Source: Craspedostauros australis
Taxonomy: Eukaryota > Bacillariophyta > Bacillariophyceae > Mastogloiales > Achnanthaceae
Reading direction: 5' to 3'
Length of the DNA: 64,000 bases
NCBI GenBank assembly: GCA_026770025.1
Contig: JAMXDE010000005.1
Span: forward strand, 2,728,001 to 2,792,000
Part shown: positions 20,506-31,342 of the stretch, in pieces
How positions within the stretch are numbered: the stretch's first letter is position 1
Layout: every line of letters starts with the position of its first letter
Notes under the pieces: model-generated
What the model was told of the DNA's origin: nothing
Seen by the model: only the letters and a program-made list of their open reading frames with translations
Database searches by the model: none
Translations under genes and position numbers: made by a program

Positions 20506-21920
20506 ATGATGGAGCGCCAGCTAAACGATGCTGAGCGCCTTCCAATGACGATGGGCAACAGCGATGGCCGTTCCGGGCGTCGCAAAGCAGTGCGATCAAG
20601 ACCACAACATGAGGACACCGCCAGTCCAACGGACGCCCTTGGCGGTGGTTTGGTCCAAGACACAACGAGGATCGATATTGACACCAACAAATCCACCAAT
20701 GACGACAGAGCAGCTGCATCACATTCACCAGCGCATTCACAAGCCGATGCTTTGCATGGCTCGTTGAGAATCGAATCCGTGAAACAACACCATTTGCGGC
20801 AAGCGCAATCATCATGGTCGATGCAACGTTCCATGCAAGAGTTCACGCAAGAGTCGATGGGGTATCAGCACGAACTGCAGGGCAAGCCAAATCATCTGTC
20901 TGCGAATGATCCAGACCAAATCAGCCATTCGTGCCTGCTCTTCCCTGTCTTCCTCGCTGCGTGGTGGTACTGGACGCGGAAGGTCTACAAAAAGGCCATC
21001 CATCGGCTGATCAAGTCGCACTCGGAATCAGACCTGCGCCAGACAGAATCGAGCCAAGATGATGCATTCCACAGCTTTGATGAACGACCGATGAGTTGGT
21101 ACGTGCGTTGGTGTCACATGATTGGTCATTATTGTTCTTCTTTGATGGGATGAGATGGGATGGGATGGGATGACATGAGATGAGATGGGAGTGAATGGAA
21201 TGGGATGGGATGGGATGGGATGATATCGTGCTGAATGGGAACCACTTGATTTGAAGCATGCCGTGTCGGTTGATTGTCATCGGCTCGGTTTTCATATTGC
21301 TGCTCCTCTCTGAATGCAAATGCTCACGTTGTGAACGTCGTTACATTTTCTTCGACCGATGCAACTGTCATACTTTTGCGTGCCCTCTTCCACCAAACCA
21401 CCTACTCTCTGGTGCACATACATATCTATTTGCAACACGATGTATGGCACCATATGCAATGAAATGCGAATCGACGACGTACAGGGAGAATGGGATGCCA
21501 ATGGAGGAGGGAGATATCGATCCGTCGCTGCGCATGGTGCGATGGGTCAAAATTCGCAACATCCGCAAGAACCCGCAGAAATACAGAGTGACCGAATTGC
21601 AACAGTTTCGGACGATGCAGAGCAATCTGCTGGTGAATAATGAAACATCGTCCATGACCGACGCTGACAGTCTGCATAGCGCATGCATGGCAAATCAAGC
21701 AAGCATGGCAACGGCAAACGCAGATCAGAGCCATCTCTCACAGCAGCAACATCAGCGTTGTGAAATAGAAATGCAACAGCAACAACAACAAGAACGTCAC
21801 GAGATAGAGAAGGCGCTTTCCAAAGCAGAACGGTTGGATGATTCTTGCCATTCTTGGGTTGCAATCTCGCAGTTTGAGAACATCGGACTCTGCGTTGACG
21901 CTCCCAAAATATCGAACTGA
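20506..21920 (+). CDS. Unknown protein with one membrane segment
   Basis: I join 20506-21098 to 21485-21920. The donor TG|GTACGT and acceptor TACAG|G restore a Trp codon (MSW-ENGMPMEEGD), and the frame continues open to a total of 342 residues. The first half is polar. One hydrophobic span (CLLFPVFLAAWWYW, about residues 143-156) is followed by a basic cytosolic-type flank (TRKVYKKAIHRLIK). The second exon begins with GDIDPSLRMVRWVKIRNIRKNP and includes a Gln-rich run. I recognise no family. The 386-bp intron is filled in part by GGGAT-type pentamer repeats. The start could be further upstream. Confidence 0.6.
21146..21221. repeat. (ATGGG)n-like pentamer repeat in intron
   Basis: Imperfect tandem copies of GATGG and ATGGG lie within the intron of the preceding gene. 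It resembles an ordinary minisatellite. Confidence 0.65.
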
Positions 21921-22698
21921 TTGCAGATCAGCGAGAGTGGCATGATTCTGCTCCTCCATACAATATGACTACTTGCCAGTGCAAAGCTTGTGATCGAGGG
22001 AGCACGTCCAACCATGAAAAGATGGGCCCTGGGTTCATGTTCAAAGCCCTGGGTCCTCTTTTGGAGTTGATGGGGTTGCAATGCTCGAATTCATGTTTCC
22101 GCAACCGAACAATCCTTTCAACATTCATTTCTTCACTCCGCGATGACCTTGCGATTGAACTGCGAAGATCGAGGGTCATCTCATCTACTAATGTCGTCTG
22201 TGATGAAACGACGCCAATAGATCTATGGATAAAATGAAGAATAGTTCAACAAAGAGCGGAGGAACATCTGTCCACCACAACTTTCTCTGATGTACAACAG
22301 GTACGGTAATCCATCAATGTAATCTTCGTCCGAGTGTGAGTGTTGTCGCAGGCTATTGGAGTCTCATCCTGTCGGCACTCGCAGCTGCAATGACGGACCA
22401 CACTCTCCACCAGGATGCATCTTTGCCGTCCCCAGGGCTGAAACAGAAGCGAACCAAGGGCACAGAATCGCATCTTTTCGAAGAAATTCTGGTTGGTTCT
22501 GTTTTCTGCTGCGGAAGTTACGCGAAGAGTACAACCCACCAAAGAGTGAGTGGGAAAGACCATCCCTCCTTTCCACCACAGCAACGGTGCCGCCAGCATC
22601 AAAGATCTCTTTCGTCGGCTGCACATAACACAAGGCCAAGACGAAGCCAAGACGAATCGAAGACGCAGACAGAGACACAGTCACTCAAAGAAGCGATC
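21921..22698. other. Leader region of the amidotransferase gene
   Basis: An open frame in the same phase as the downstream gene reaches back to 22336, but its sequence is low-complexity and shows no presequence or domain. I treat it as 5' untranslated or an alternative N-terminus. Confidence 0.35.
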
Positions 22699-23652
22699 AT
22701 GGGTGCGGAACCAACGCAGAGAACGATCTTGCAAGGCAGCGGAGGCAAGGACGATGGTGATGGCATCCTGAAACGCCTTCATCTATGTTGCCTCGGCTGC
22801 GAAGATCAACCCAACTACGGCACCTACGCGCACACCGCACAGCTGTTCTTTGACTTGATCTGGCGATGCATGGAAGAACGCACGATGGAGGACGCGCAAG
22901 ACCCCACAGTCAAGTACGATCGCTGGGAGCTCCGAATCGATGTCTACCACGTCAAAGAAGGAGATTTCCCAGACGATTGGAATGCCTTTGATGGCTTCAT
23001 TCTGCCGGGTTCTTTCGCATCCGCCTACGAAGATGAAGAATGGATTCACAGGCTCAGCGAAGTCATCCAAACAGAGCTCATGACCCAACAACGCAAGACG
23101 TTGGGCGTTTGCTTCGGACATCAGGTGATCGCGCAGTCCTTCGCGACGGGCAAGGTGACGAAATGCCCTGTCGGTTCTCAGGCTGGGCGCAAGGCATTGG
23201 AATTGACGGATGCTGGCAAGCGAGTATTTTCACGCCATGGTGATCCTGAAGCGACGACGATCGATTTGTTTTACACGCATGGGGATATGGTGGAACAGCT
23301 GCCAGCCGACATTGCAGTGTCATTGGGTGGCAACGACATCGTGCCCATCCAATCGGCAGCGTATTTCGCATCGCACGAGGACGCCGCGGGGTGGGTGTCA
23401 TCGTCTGACGATGATGCGGATGGCAACAACCCAATCGCAATCACCTTCCAGGCCCATCCCGAGTACACTTCGCCGAAGCTTGGATTCGAGAAGACCATGT
23501 TGCCCATTATTGAGTACATGGCGACATCGAAGCACATCACGGAGTCCAAGGGCCAAGAGGAGATGGAGGATTCGAAACAGCACTACGGACATGTCGAGAA
23601 GCAAAGCTTGCAGACCATGATGTCGGTCGGGGAGATCTTTGGATGGTATTGA
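22699..23652 (+). CDS. Class I glutamine amidotransferase-like protein
   Basis: From the methionine at 22699 the product is 317 residues. It carries a single class I glutamine amidotransferase (triad) domain. The nucleophile elbow GVCFGHQ provides Cys, and FQAHPEY provides the His-x-Glu pair. The N-terminal segment with DVYHVKEGDFPDDW and GFILPGSFAS is the usual beta-strand and oxyanion region. No synthase domain is fused, so it resembles the stand-alone GMP-synthase-like GATases of fungi and plants. These are thought to act on gamma-glutamyl bonds, but their substrates vary. The end FGWY is conserved-looking. An in-frame upstream start at 22336 would add 121 low-complexity residues. I prefer 22699. 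Confidence 0.8.
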   Translation: MGAEPTQRTILQGSGGKDDGDGILKRLHLCCLGCEDQPNYGTYAHTAQLFFDLIWRCMEERTMEDAQDPTVKYDRWELRIDVYHVKEGDFPDDWNAFDGFILPGSFASAYEDEEWIHRLSEVIQTELMTQQRKTLGVCFGHQVIAQSFATGKVTKCPVGSQAGRKALELTDAGKRVFSRHGDPEATTIDLFYTHGDMVEQLPADIAVSLGGNDIVPIQSAAYFASHEDAAGWVSSSDDDADGNNPIAITFQAHPEYTSPKLGFEKTMLPIIEYMATSKHITESKGQEEMEDSKQHYGHVEKQSLQTMMSVGEIFGWY

Positions 23653-25564
23653 TGCAGGCGAGATGAATATCGTAGCAGATTGCGGAATGGAAGATGATGC
23701 TGTCATTGCCACACGCACATGTTTCGGAATCGAGGTAGGATCGGGTCTCACATCGAACATCACTCCACTCCACTTCGGCTCATTGCGCAGCTCCAATTTG
23801 GAAGATTCTCCAGAGTTGTTCGTTCGAGAGAGGGGGATGGCAGTTTGTCGATTAGATTCGTCTCTCTAGAGAAATGGAGAGAGAGAGAGCCCCACTCTGC
23901 CTTTCTTTGCTCATACATATCCTGCTCCACTGTATATATGTATTGGAGTGTGTGGACGCAGAGCTTGCTCCGTTGATGGGAGCGACTTCTTTCCGCAAGT
24001 GGCTGTTCTTGAGAAAGTCTATCCATTCGAATCAAGGCTGTCAGTTTTGACTCGATTGGATCGAAGATTGTCAAGTTGAACCATGGATACTGGTTGATTC
24101 ACCAGAATGAACATTGTGCTTTGAGTCGCTTCTGATTGGTGGACATACGTCACAAAGTGTCACGTGGAAGCACGAGTTGAATCAACAGTTCCTGGTGCAT
24201 TCGCTTTTTTATTGGCGACGACAGCGATGCCGATGTTGTGCCTGTTTTTTCCGTTGGTTGACACCCTTGTTCGACTTCATCCATCTGTGTGTGTGTGTTA
24301 CGTGTGTGTCTGCGAGTTTTTGTCTTGGTCTTTGACACGGTGCCTGCGATGGATGAGATGGAAAACTGTTTTGCGATTCCGGATCCAGCGCAAGCAAACA
24401 GATACCGATGACGATACCTGGAGTGCCACGAGTAACGACGACAACAACAGAGACATCGACTGATTGAAGAGCATCAAAGTCAACATCAACAGCCAACATC
24501 AAAAGCCAACGCATCGAGACACGACAAGACACGACGAGTACACCTACCAGTACTACTCTACCAAAACTGTCCAGTACGCTTCCATTTCATCAGGTAAGGC
24601 AACCACGAGGCGAAGCAAGATGATGGTCGCCGTACGCGTTCAGCGTGTTACATTCCAATCCTCCACGTTACGTGACTTTGCGTCACGTTACGTTCCATGA
24701 TGATACGATTGTGTTGCTTCAATTGCATTCCGGCGCAGAAACGTTCTGCGGTGTCGACACCCCAAGCCGTCGATGTCGCCTCGCACTTGGTGGCGACCTC
24801 ATTCATATTTGCGCGAGTGAGCACAACTGCAATGACCGATGGATGGGGGCGACGAAGTCTGGCAACGTGTGGTGCGCTCGGCATCGGAAGGCGCCGACCA
24901 AAGGAGGCTGAGCGATGCCGGCAGTACCTTGCTCCGATCAGCTTGCATCTTCGCACAGGATTGCACTTGTTGCATCCTCGTCGAGCAGAGGGAGAGAGAG
25001 CCGAGGATGAACCAAGCTGATGAGGTCCGATGCGTGTGGGAGACCAAGTTTGGAGCATTCTAGTATCATCATCGCAGAGCAGAAGCCCAATGAAGTACCA
25101 TCATCGGCACTGACATCAACAATGTCACCAACACTCATTTTCAACTCGCGCAAGTTGTCGATTAGTGTTTGGTCGGTGTTCCGCGCTGCCCTTGCTGACT
25201 TCAACTTGCGAGAAATGGAGTCTGGCGACGTACTAATACGAATACTCCAAAGGACTGTTGTACCACCTCGCTGGATGGTCCACGCCTTCCTCCGATCGTC
25301 ATCATTCACACACTCTCTGCTTGTTTGGTTATATGCCTGCTTGCGTGCTTGCCTGGATTCATGCGCTCATCCATTTGTCTCTCACGTTTCCGCATTTGGA
25401 CATTTCACAATCACCACGCACATTGGCTCACATTGCCACACTCCCACGGGGGACCATGCCACACCAAACCATGCTACTCTATTTCACACTCCGCGTACGC
25501 GTACGTCACATATCCGTTCGCCGCATCAGACTAGCAACAACCCATTTCTAAATCACAGACAACC
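23653..25564. other. 1.9-kb non-coding region, possible 5'UTR intron
   Basis: No supported gene. GT repeats occur at 24288-24308. A donor-like CAG|GTAAGG at 24591-24599 and an acceptor ATCACAG at 25552-25558, six bases before the next ATG, would make a 965-bp intron in the 5' untranslated region of the following gene. A 123-codon minus-strand frame at 24938-25309 was considered but shows no recognisable domain. Confidence 0.35.
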
Positions 25565-26221
25565 ATGGCGAGAACATTCAAATTCGGAATTTGCTACGCA
25601 CTGCTGGTGTTGACGCTCCTGCTGGCAACTTCGGTTGTCACCACGTACGCCGAGGAAGCACAGGCAACTGGAGAAGCGCAGCAGACGGGCGGCCAGGAGC
25701 AGCAATACGAGCCAGAGCAGCAGAAACGGGAGGCGGTGCCTGACCAGCGAGAGGCAGAGGCAGCTAAGGCTGCCGCTGAGAAAAAGCGTGCGGCAGAGAA
25801 GGAGGCCAACCAGAAAGCGGCCGAGGCTGAGGCGGAACGACTGGCGCAGGAGGCCGCCAAGAAGGCTGAGGCAGAAGCTGCTGAAGCCACCAAGAAGGCC
25901 GCCGAAGCCGAGGCCCGACTCAAGGAAGAAAAGAAGGCCGCGGAAGCAGCAGCCAAGAAGGCTGCCGAAGAGGCAAAGGCCGCCGCTGAGAAGGCAGCAG
26001 CGGAGGCGGCTGCAGCTGAGACCGACTCGGCCGTCGAAGGGTTCAAGGGGCAGATCAAGGACATGCTCGCGACTGTCAAGTCACAAACCACCAAGGCCTT
26101 GGGGACCGTCAAGGACTTCTCCATCAAGAACAAGAAGCAGATCGCCGGCGGCATCGTGGCCGCGTGGGGTCTCCATCTTGGATTCAAGGCATTCTCCAAC
26201 AACGCCGCCGCACCAGCTTAA
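25565..26221 (+). CDS. Secretory-pathway Ala/Glu/Lys-rich coiled-coil protein
   Basis: The 218-residue product starts with a clear signal peptide (FGICYALLVLTLLLATSVVTTYA). A long helical coiled-coil follows (about residues 55-155) made of A, E, K and Q in a TolA-like composition. A short amphipathic part, GFKGQIKDMLATVKSQTTKAL, precedes a weakly hydrophobic C-terminal segment (AGGIVAAWGLHLGF) that could be a membrane anchor. Composition alone cannot reveal a function. A structural role in the ER, plastid envelope or cell wall is possible. The start ATG has a favourable ACC-ATGG context. Confidence 0.7.
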   Translation: MARTFKFGICYALLVLTLLLATSVVTTYAEEAQATGEAQQTGGQEQQYEPEQQKREAVPDQREAEAAKAAAEKKRAAEKEANQKAAEAEAERLAQEAAKKAEAEAAEATKKAAEAEARLKEEKKAAEAAAKKAAEEAKAAAEKAAAEAAAAETDSAVEGFKGQIKDMLATVKSQTTKALGTVKDFSIKNKKQIAGGIVAAWGLHLGFKAFSNNAAAPA

Positions 26222-26916
26222 GCAACACAATGCATCAAAGCGAAACGGAACGTGCATACGTGCGTGCGTGCACCATGTGGATACTGTGCATTCTTCGAGA
26301 ACATGCCGAATGCTCCTTGAGTTGAGTTGGATTCATACTATTCTACGATGGTACAACTGGAGCATCACATGTTGAGGTGTCCACCCAACTCGTACATCGA
26401 TTCTGTGTGGGGACATTCGAACTCGAATATTCCCACCATCTTTCTGTGACAAACGGCACGTTCGGTCTTCTTCTCATTGCGTTTACTCAAATGGGAGAAG
26501 ATGGAAGTAAACGTCACAATGGGTCAACACTTGTATTGCTACGAATGTTTCTGCTCTACCCCCCACGCTGCAATCAGTTGCACAAGGCTTTCACGATGAC
26601 CCGGGGAAGAGACAGAGAGATTATGGCGGGAGTGCGACGCATACATACTTACTCGGAGGAGTCTCCCAAATAGTAACATGATAGATCCATGATTCAAGAA
26701 TGCAATCGACGATAACAGTTCGCCTTCGAGCGAATCTGGGAATAACCGTCTCAAGCATGAGATGACGGCTGTGACCGTTGCACGATGATAAAACAGAGTA
26801 ATTGCATAGAAGGAGAGGAGAGTATCCTGCCTGGCACTCGATGGACGACAGAATGCCAATACTCCACAAGCAACACAAACGGTGATGCCATTTAGAGTGC
26901 TCATTCGACGCACGCA
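26222..26916. other. Intergenic region, nothing recognised
   Basis: Short frames on both strands without motifs. Confidence 0.4.
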
Positions 26917-27120
26917 TGTACCATACACAGCTGGTGGATCATACACTGTACACCATCCTCATCCAAGGCGAGGGCTATTTCACGGATTGCATCATCGACA
27001 ATGCCCAAGTCCGAAACACCAAGGACAGGGTGCACCACAAGCTTCTAGACATTCCATTCGGGGGAGAACCATGCGTACTGCGTGACATGCAGCAAAGAGG
27101 GGTTTCCCGATGCATTCAAG
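26917..27120 (+). pseudogene. Broken fragment of the P-loop NTPase C-terminal module
   Basis: The translated stretch LVDHTLYTILIQ, then IIDNAQVRNTKDRVHHKLLD and IPFG, is clearly related to the C-terminus of the 954-residue P-loop protein at 58.5 kb (LVDHALYTICIQ, IDNDKVRENKDRVYHELLD, IPFGK). Similarity fades just after IPFG, where the frame appears to shift. No ATPase part is found nearby. It is therefore a truncated relic of a second copy of that module. Confidence 0.75.
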
Positions 27121-27553
27121 GGGGCCGAGAATGGTGAACTCGATGAAGGAGAATGATCGTACAGTGATGATGGGTTGAACAAACGATGCTGGCGGGTTGG
27201 GCACTGCGTGGAGCACGCTTGACGAAAACGAGATAAAGACGATAGATGCCTCAGCGGACACGGCAGCAGCAATAGCAGCAGCGATAACAACATACAGCAG
27301 GGTGGTCAATGAGCAAATAGGTATGGGTTTGGTGGGTACGAACAGGCGTGGTGGAAAAGCCGCCAGGCGAGCGGTTTGCATCTCTTCTGTCCCCACGTTG
27401 AACTCGAATCAAGTCACACCATCCGAAACAAAACGGTCGCTGCATTCATGAAACAGAGCCACTGAGAATTGGCGACAAACGTCATGCATTTCAGTATCTA
27501 ATCTATTTTCGCCGCTGGTCCTTCTCGCTGTTCTGTCGGTCATGTGTGCACCA
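27121..27553. other. Intergenic region, nothing recognised
   Basis: A short GCAGCA-rich simple stretch occurs near 27262-27280. No gene is supported. Confidence 0.4.
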
Positions 27554-29023
27554 TCATCCCAAAGGATCAAATGTGGATGCTCCGTGGATTGAGGCAAATC
27601 CTGCAGCACCGCGCATCGTGGCATCGCCGTTCTCGATGTTGGCGTCTCGTATCTCACCAGCTGCACCAACCGCAAGCTCCTCCATCGCGGAGGCTGCAAC
27701 TGTTTGCTCCTTCAGGTCTGGGCAGTCTGGAACCTGTGTCGCACGCAGCGTGTAGCTGTCGATAACTTTGGTTGGATCGCTCGCGAGTCGAGCAACGTAA
27801 GTGTGGCCAACAAAGGACGCTTCGAACTTCGTGGTGGATTCCCACTGTATGTCGAGTTGATCGTCGGCAGAGCGTGGCGATCCAGATCCGTAGTTGCATC
27901 GAAAATGATGTTGTTTGAAAGAATGGAGTGAGTGAGCAACGTTGCAAGGGTAGGAAGAGGTATTACATGTTGCGGCCGTCAAATTGCGCAATCAGCAGAG
28001 CCTGAGAACGATGAATGCGAACAAGTAAAAACCAACATTCCACCAGATATTGCACCATCCCGTGTCCGTTCATCAACGGTGCGAGCATGAACGACAGTAT
28101 GAATGGCAGAGCGAAGAACAGGAGCGCAAACTTACATCGTGCATGAAGTTCTGCGTGGCTGGCTTGGTCCCCAGATGAAATTTGAACTTCTCTCCGCAGT
28201 TCCATCCATCGTCGGGGACATCCTCGAGCGTCCCTGCCCAATAGACATGAAGCGGGCATCCCACCTGATTGCGGAAGCCGATGTCCATGACGTTGCACTT
28301 GCGCGTCTGGGCGACCGGGGTGCGGCGGAAGCCTTGCTGACGCTCTCCGGTGCGAGGGTTGAGAGGTTCCACGTCTGGGAGGCTGGCATCGCAGTAGACG
28401 TCGTTGGGGTTTCCGATGGGAATGAGTCCTGCTCGGTGCTGGACCAGCACCCGGCCGGGACCATCCTTTGTTACTTCGCGTGCCTGGTAGGCGAACGATT
28501 CGAAGGCGGGAACGGCGCTCCACTCACCCGGCTGGAGGATGGCCTCCGGGTCGTCCATGGGAGCCTTGTCAGGATGAAAGGGTGACCATTCCTGGCCGTC
28601 GACGACCCAGGACACGACGATGGGCGTGGAGGCCGTGTTCTCCAGCACCCACGTCGTGTCGAATCCCTTCGTGGCCGTGGGATTCTCGAGGCTCTGCACT
28701 TCGCGCGGGCAGTAGACGGTCTTTTGGTTGGCAACCAGGGTGGCTCCGGTTGCCGCCGCCATCATGGCCTTGTAGGTGCTGTACCGCTCGTGGGATTCAT
28801 CGTGCTTCGGCATGGGCTTTGCCGCGCACGCCTCGGGTCGATGGTACTTCGGATGCGGACGCATGGGGCACTTGTCCACGAAGGGCATCTCCGCGTTGGC
28901 CGCAGTCGACGCTGCTTCATCCGGCTGCGGTGAAACGCCAGCAGGGTTCTGCCCGCTCCCGCCATTGTCGGCACCTCCGTTCAGCGCCAGAGCGCCGACT
29001 GCTGCCTTCGCCAAGTTCGACAT
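27554..29023 (-). CDS. VHL-beta-like domain protein, two exons
   Basis: I place exon 1 at 28136-29023 and exon 2 at 27554-27844. The donor GAT|GTAAGT and acceptor ACATACAG|TGG fuse in phase 0 (FMHD-WESTTKFEASFVGHTY), giving 392 residues. The central and C-terminal parts read as beta-rich domains. CPLHVYWAG, WNCGEKFKFHLG and FVGHTYVARLASD recall the beta domain of von Hippel-Lindau protein (VxWL...G...GH.W). A related segment, STPIVVSWVVDGQEWSPFHP, lies earlier, so the fold may be duplicated. In VHL this domain binds hydroxyproline in a ubiquitin-ligase receptor, but no elongin-binding alpha domain is evident here. The start ATG at 29023 is chosen because upstream in-frame sequence is HPIxPHPI repeat. 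Confidence 0.7.
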
Positions 29024-29830
29024 CGATGGATCTGTCTGCTTCTGCTGTTGCTTGAATTGGTAGGAGCACGGGGAGGTGCGAGTACTAGTCCTATATGCGG
29101 AGAGTATGTACGTGTGTATGTGTGTATGTATGGTACGAGCCGTGAGGTGGAGTGCTATGGGATGTGGTTCTATGGGATGTGGTGCTATGGGATGTGGTTC
29201 TATGGGATGATTGTTCACAAGGGCATTCGTGAGGTGACCCAAGGCTTCAGCACATGTTGGTCCTCGTGGCTGGTACTTGTGCTCGGTCCCATCCTTCTCG
29301 GAACTCTGTCTCTCTCACTCCTTCCGTGCAATGGGGTGACCAGCATCGTTGTTCCATGGGAACTCTCGCCGTGTTGGTCGTGGAGGGATTTTCGTGCTGT
29401 CAGGAAAGGTGACGCTTTGGGCAGAACACGCCCAAACAAGCCCTTTCGGTGACACAAATGGTCATCGCAATGTCTCGATTTGGCGAAACGTGCCTTCCCG
29501 ATACGTCTGTCCATCACACCACACACGTCCACGATCAACAACGTGAAATACACCGAACTGGATCTAGTTAGTCGTATTAGTCGCCTGCGCCAATATCTTT
29601 TGTCCCAGTGTGATGACGTTTGGTTTCTTGTTGGTTCGGCAGAAAGATCATGCAGCGGTGCCGATGATGACATCAACTCACACCAACCGCGCGCACTTGT
29701 GCGAGGATGACACAGAGAGAGGTGGCCGAAGCATCCTCCAAACCATCTCTGTTGCGAATCACAAATCGGACACTGGACTTCCATCATCATCATCAACAAC
29801 AACAAAAACAACGTCGTGAACAACATCATC
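29024..29830. other. Divergent promoter region with a short tandem repeat
   Basis: The region separates two genes that point away from each other. Four copies of a 15-bp unit, CTATGGGATGTGGTT or a close variant, lie at about 29154-29210. Nothing else is recognised. Confidence 0.5.
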
Positions 29831-31093
29831 ATGTTGCACAAGATCAGCTTGTTCGCCCTCGCGTTGCTCGCGGGCACCGCGGATGCCTTCCTCAAGCCTG
29901 CCCTGATCTCGACGCAGCAGTCCAGACAGCAGATCGGCATCAATGGCCAGCAGCAGCAGCAACAGCCGCATGTCACAATCGACGCAGCCGTGTCCAAGCT
30001 GAGCACCGCTGAGCGCCGAAGCCAGCATGTGTTGTTCATGGGATGGGGACCGGATCCCATCTGGTCGGAGGCCGAGATCATCACCAACGAATCGGCCAAC
30101 AAGTCCGGCAAATCTGTCAGCATCACTGTCACGGTCCCAGCCACGGCCCCGGAGGAGTACAAGATCCCGGGACAGTACGTCCAGCTGCGTCTCAACGAAG
30201 ATACCAAGCCTCTCTTCTTGGCCATTGCCAGCGCGCCCGATGCATCGAGCAACGTCTTCGAATTCCTGATCAAGAAGACGGACGACAATGATTGGATCAC
30301 GGGTGCGGCAGCTGGAACCAAGGTGGAGGTCTCGCAAGTCCTGGGCGGTGGATTCCCCATGGAGGAGAACTTGGATGGCTTCAAGTACGATTTCCCCACG
30401 CAGAACGTGCTCCTGTTCTGTGTTGGCAGTGGCATCGCGCCGATCAAGGCTGCCATGGAGAGCGGTACGTTGGTCTTCATGTTTACGTGACGGTACTCTA
30501 TTGTTCTGTGTCGTGCGTTGGTGTGTTGAGTTGCGTCATTGCATATTTTGGGAGATGCCGCGTGCTCAAGATGAGAATTATCCGCCAGTTGATCACTTGC
30601 TAGCCAGCCAACATTTCGTACTCCGCTTGTTGCAGCGTCCTGATGACGCCAACTCTCCACTCACCCACTCACTGATCCATCGCGCTGTCTATCTATCATG
30701 GCTCCGCCAATGCATGGCATGCACTGCAACGCAAAATAAATCCACATGCGTATTCTTTCAAAATCAGACGCCTTGGGCATTGCCAAGCCAGGCAGTGGCG
30801 GCCGCACATGCCGTCTTTACTACGGCGTCCAACACCCAGACGATCTCTGCTTCTTGGACAAGTACGAGGAATGGGAGAGCAACGGTTTCGAAATCGTCCC
30901 CGTCATGAGCCAGCCACCGGAGGGGTGGAATGGCAGGACGGGTTACGTCCAGAATGTGCTGGAGGAGGATGGCGTCCCCATCCCACGCAACTCCGGCGCC
31001 TTGCTTTGCGGCACGAAGGGCATGGCGGAATCTGTCAAGGATATCCTCACCAAGGCTGGCATGTTCGAGGGTCGCGTCTTGACAAACTTCTAA
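29831..31093 (+). CDS. Plastid FNR-superfamily oxidoreductase (PKIWI502-like)
   Basis: Two exons, 29831-30464 and 30768-31093, join across GTACGT...TCAG to give 319 residues. The fold is the ferredoxin-NADP reductase type: a FAD-binding beta-barrel (PGQYVQLRLNED, FLAIASAPDA) followed by an NAD(P) half (FCVGSGIAPIKAAMES, CRLYYGVQHPDDL, GALLCGTKGM). The order and the end (RVLTNF) match the plant fruit-protein PKIWI502 group, plastid proteins of uncertain electron partner. The N-terminus, MLHKISLFALALLAGTADAF, is a signal peptide with an A|F plastid motif, followed by a Gln-rich run. A GTG at 29816 is in frame but the ATG at 29831 is preferred. Confidence 0.85.
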
Positions 31094-31342
31094 ACAAAGA
31101 GAGTAGCTACAGTGACAGCATATGGTTCGTGCCATTCGATATCACAGTCAATAACATGGTGACATGTGCTCGTGCAACACCTTGTATTAGAGACACTGTG
31201 TAAACCAATCGTCGTTATGTAAGGTGATCCAAATACATTTGTCGGTGCTTCAATACTCCACGAACGTCAGCTGTGAGTATGCAAACCGTTCTGTTTCCTC
31301 TACTCGCATTGAGACTCTGCCTCTCCCCCAACTTGACTCTCT

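Noticed and set aside
22336-22698. N-terminal extension of the glutamine amidotransferase
   Set aside because: Low-complexity sequence without a presequence. The conserved domain begins after the methionine at 22699.
25594-26202. 202-codon minus-strand Ala/Ser-rich frame
   Set aside because: Antisense of the Ala/Glu/Lys coiled-coil gene, which has a real signal peptide on the plus strand.
28468-29055. 195-codon plus-strand Arg/Pro-rich frame
   Set aside because: Opposite strand of the VHL-like exon; no domain and shadow-like composition.
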